Shown: piece after piece, positions 63,754 to 64,000 of the stretch | Numbering within the stretch: position 1 is the first letter of the stretch | How the letters are laid out: each line of letters starts with the position of its first letter | Origin: Saccharopolyspora shandongensis | GTDB lineage: Bacteria > Actinomycetota > Actinomycetes > Mycobacteriales > Pseudonocardiaceae | Reading direction: 5' to 3' | Length of the DNA stretch: 64,000 nucleotides | Assembly: GCF_900106995.1 (NCBI RefSeq) | Contig: NZ_FNOK01000020.1 | Location: 1 to 64,000, forward strand | Made by a program: the position numbers and the translations under genes | The notes under the pieces: model-generated | The model's input: the letters and a program-made list of their open reading frames with translations, nothing else | What the model was told of the DNA's origin: nothing | Databases searched by the model: none

Positions 63754-64000
63754 TCAGGCGCGTCGGCGGCGCCGGCGCTGCGTGTCTGAGGGCCCGCCGT
63801 ACGCGGCGAGCAGGTCGTTCACCGAGGTCCCCTCGGCGTGCGCGCCCGCCGGGTCCGGCGCCGGCGGCGGGGCGGCGGCCGGTTCGGGCTTGGGCGGCGC
63901 CGGCTCCGGCCGCTCGTAATGCGCCCGGTCGGGACGCCGGGCCGCGGCCTGGCGGGCCGGATGGGCTTGCGTCGGCTGCTGTTTCGGCCGCTGGCGCTGC
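63754..64000 (-). CDS. Partial Arg/Ala/Pro-rich protein (Rv3604c-like by position)
   Basis: Only the C-terminal 81 residues are present. They are rich in Pro, Ala, Arg and Gln (PEPAPPKPEPAAAPPPAPDP) and end HAEGTSVNDLLAAYGGPSDT followed by QRRRRRRA. The position upstream of the pantothenate operon and the composition match M. tuberculosis Rv3604c, a membrane protein described as rich in Ala, Arg and Pro. The membrane part would be outside the window. Confidence 0.6.
   Translation of the reverse strand, partial: QRQRPKQQPTQAHPARQAAARRPDRAHYERPEPAPPKPEPAAAPPPAPDPAGAHAEGTSVNDLLAAYGGPSDTQRRRRRRA

Overview
The window is high-GC actinobacterial DNA with dense genes, many GTG starts and ATGA-type overlaps. 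About half of it follows the gene order of Mycobacterium tuberculosis Rv3579c-Rv3604c (rlmB, cysS, ispF, ispD, carD, lpqE, radA, disA, Rv3587c-like, mutY, mhuD, clpC, lsr2, lysS, coaX, panD, panC, DUF2520). The ectoine/5-hydroxyectoine cluster, the DUF397/DUF5753 regulator pair, the SARP regulator and the dispersed intergenic repeats point to a filamentous Pseudonocardiales member, possibly Saccharopolyspora-like. That genus call is inference from gene content.

Layout. 1-3772 looks like the right end of an actinomycete integrative element (excisionase-like HTH, GntR and XRE/TPR regulators, small accessory proteins). It stops at a 45-bp 3' tRNA-Thr(TGT) fragment at 3773-3817, the attachment junction. 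3818-12400 is accessory: a DUF397/XRE-DUF5753 pair with three small co-oriented genes, a truncated metallo-beta-lactamase-fold gene beside a TetR regulator, an imine-reductase-like enzyme, a secreted GH18 chitinase, small membrane proteins, a decayed LAxTG surface protein and a secreted trypsin-like protease. 12635-16255 is ectABCD. 16585-25558 holds a leader-like RNA and small basic protein, an AlgX/AlgJ-like and an AlgI-like acyltransferase gene 5 kb apart, a frameshifted glyoxalase, a TetR/epoxide-hydrolase pair, a 545-aa repeat-tailed membrane protein and a DUF2510/scramblase-like protein.

26029-40590 is the conserved core: tRNA and rRNA modification, MEP pathway (ispDF), CarD, an LpqE-like lipoprotein, RadA-DisA (DNA repair and c-di-AMP), MutY and the haem-degrading MhuD, with a YhgE/Pip-type pair inserted. 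40665-49835 is a second accessory block: endonuclease/exonuclease/phosphatase family protein, DrrAB-like exporter, large SARP/AfsR-type regulator, DedA protein, and an NmrA-like reductase with its MmyB-type regulator. 49998-61629 returns to core: clpC with a ClgR-type operator, an iron-siderophore ABC operon under an iron-regulator box, lsr2, lysS, coaX, panD, panC and DUF2520. PrsW and the C-terminus of an Arg/Ala/Pro-rich protein end the window.

The most unusual material is intergenic: seven hairpins sharing ends and loop but with variable stems; two inverted ~290-365 bp copies of a repeat whose central hairpin shows three compensatory base-pair changes; three parS-like palindromes at 40-bp spacing; a 54-bp tandem repeat after disA; and two perfect DnaA boxes 20 bp apart. 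No CRISPR array, rRNA, complete tRNA or intact transposase was found.
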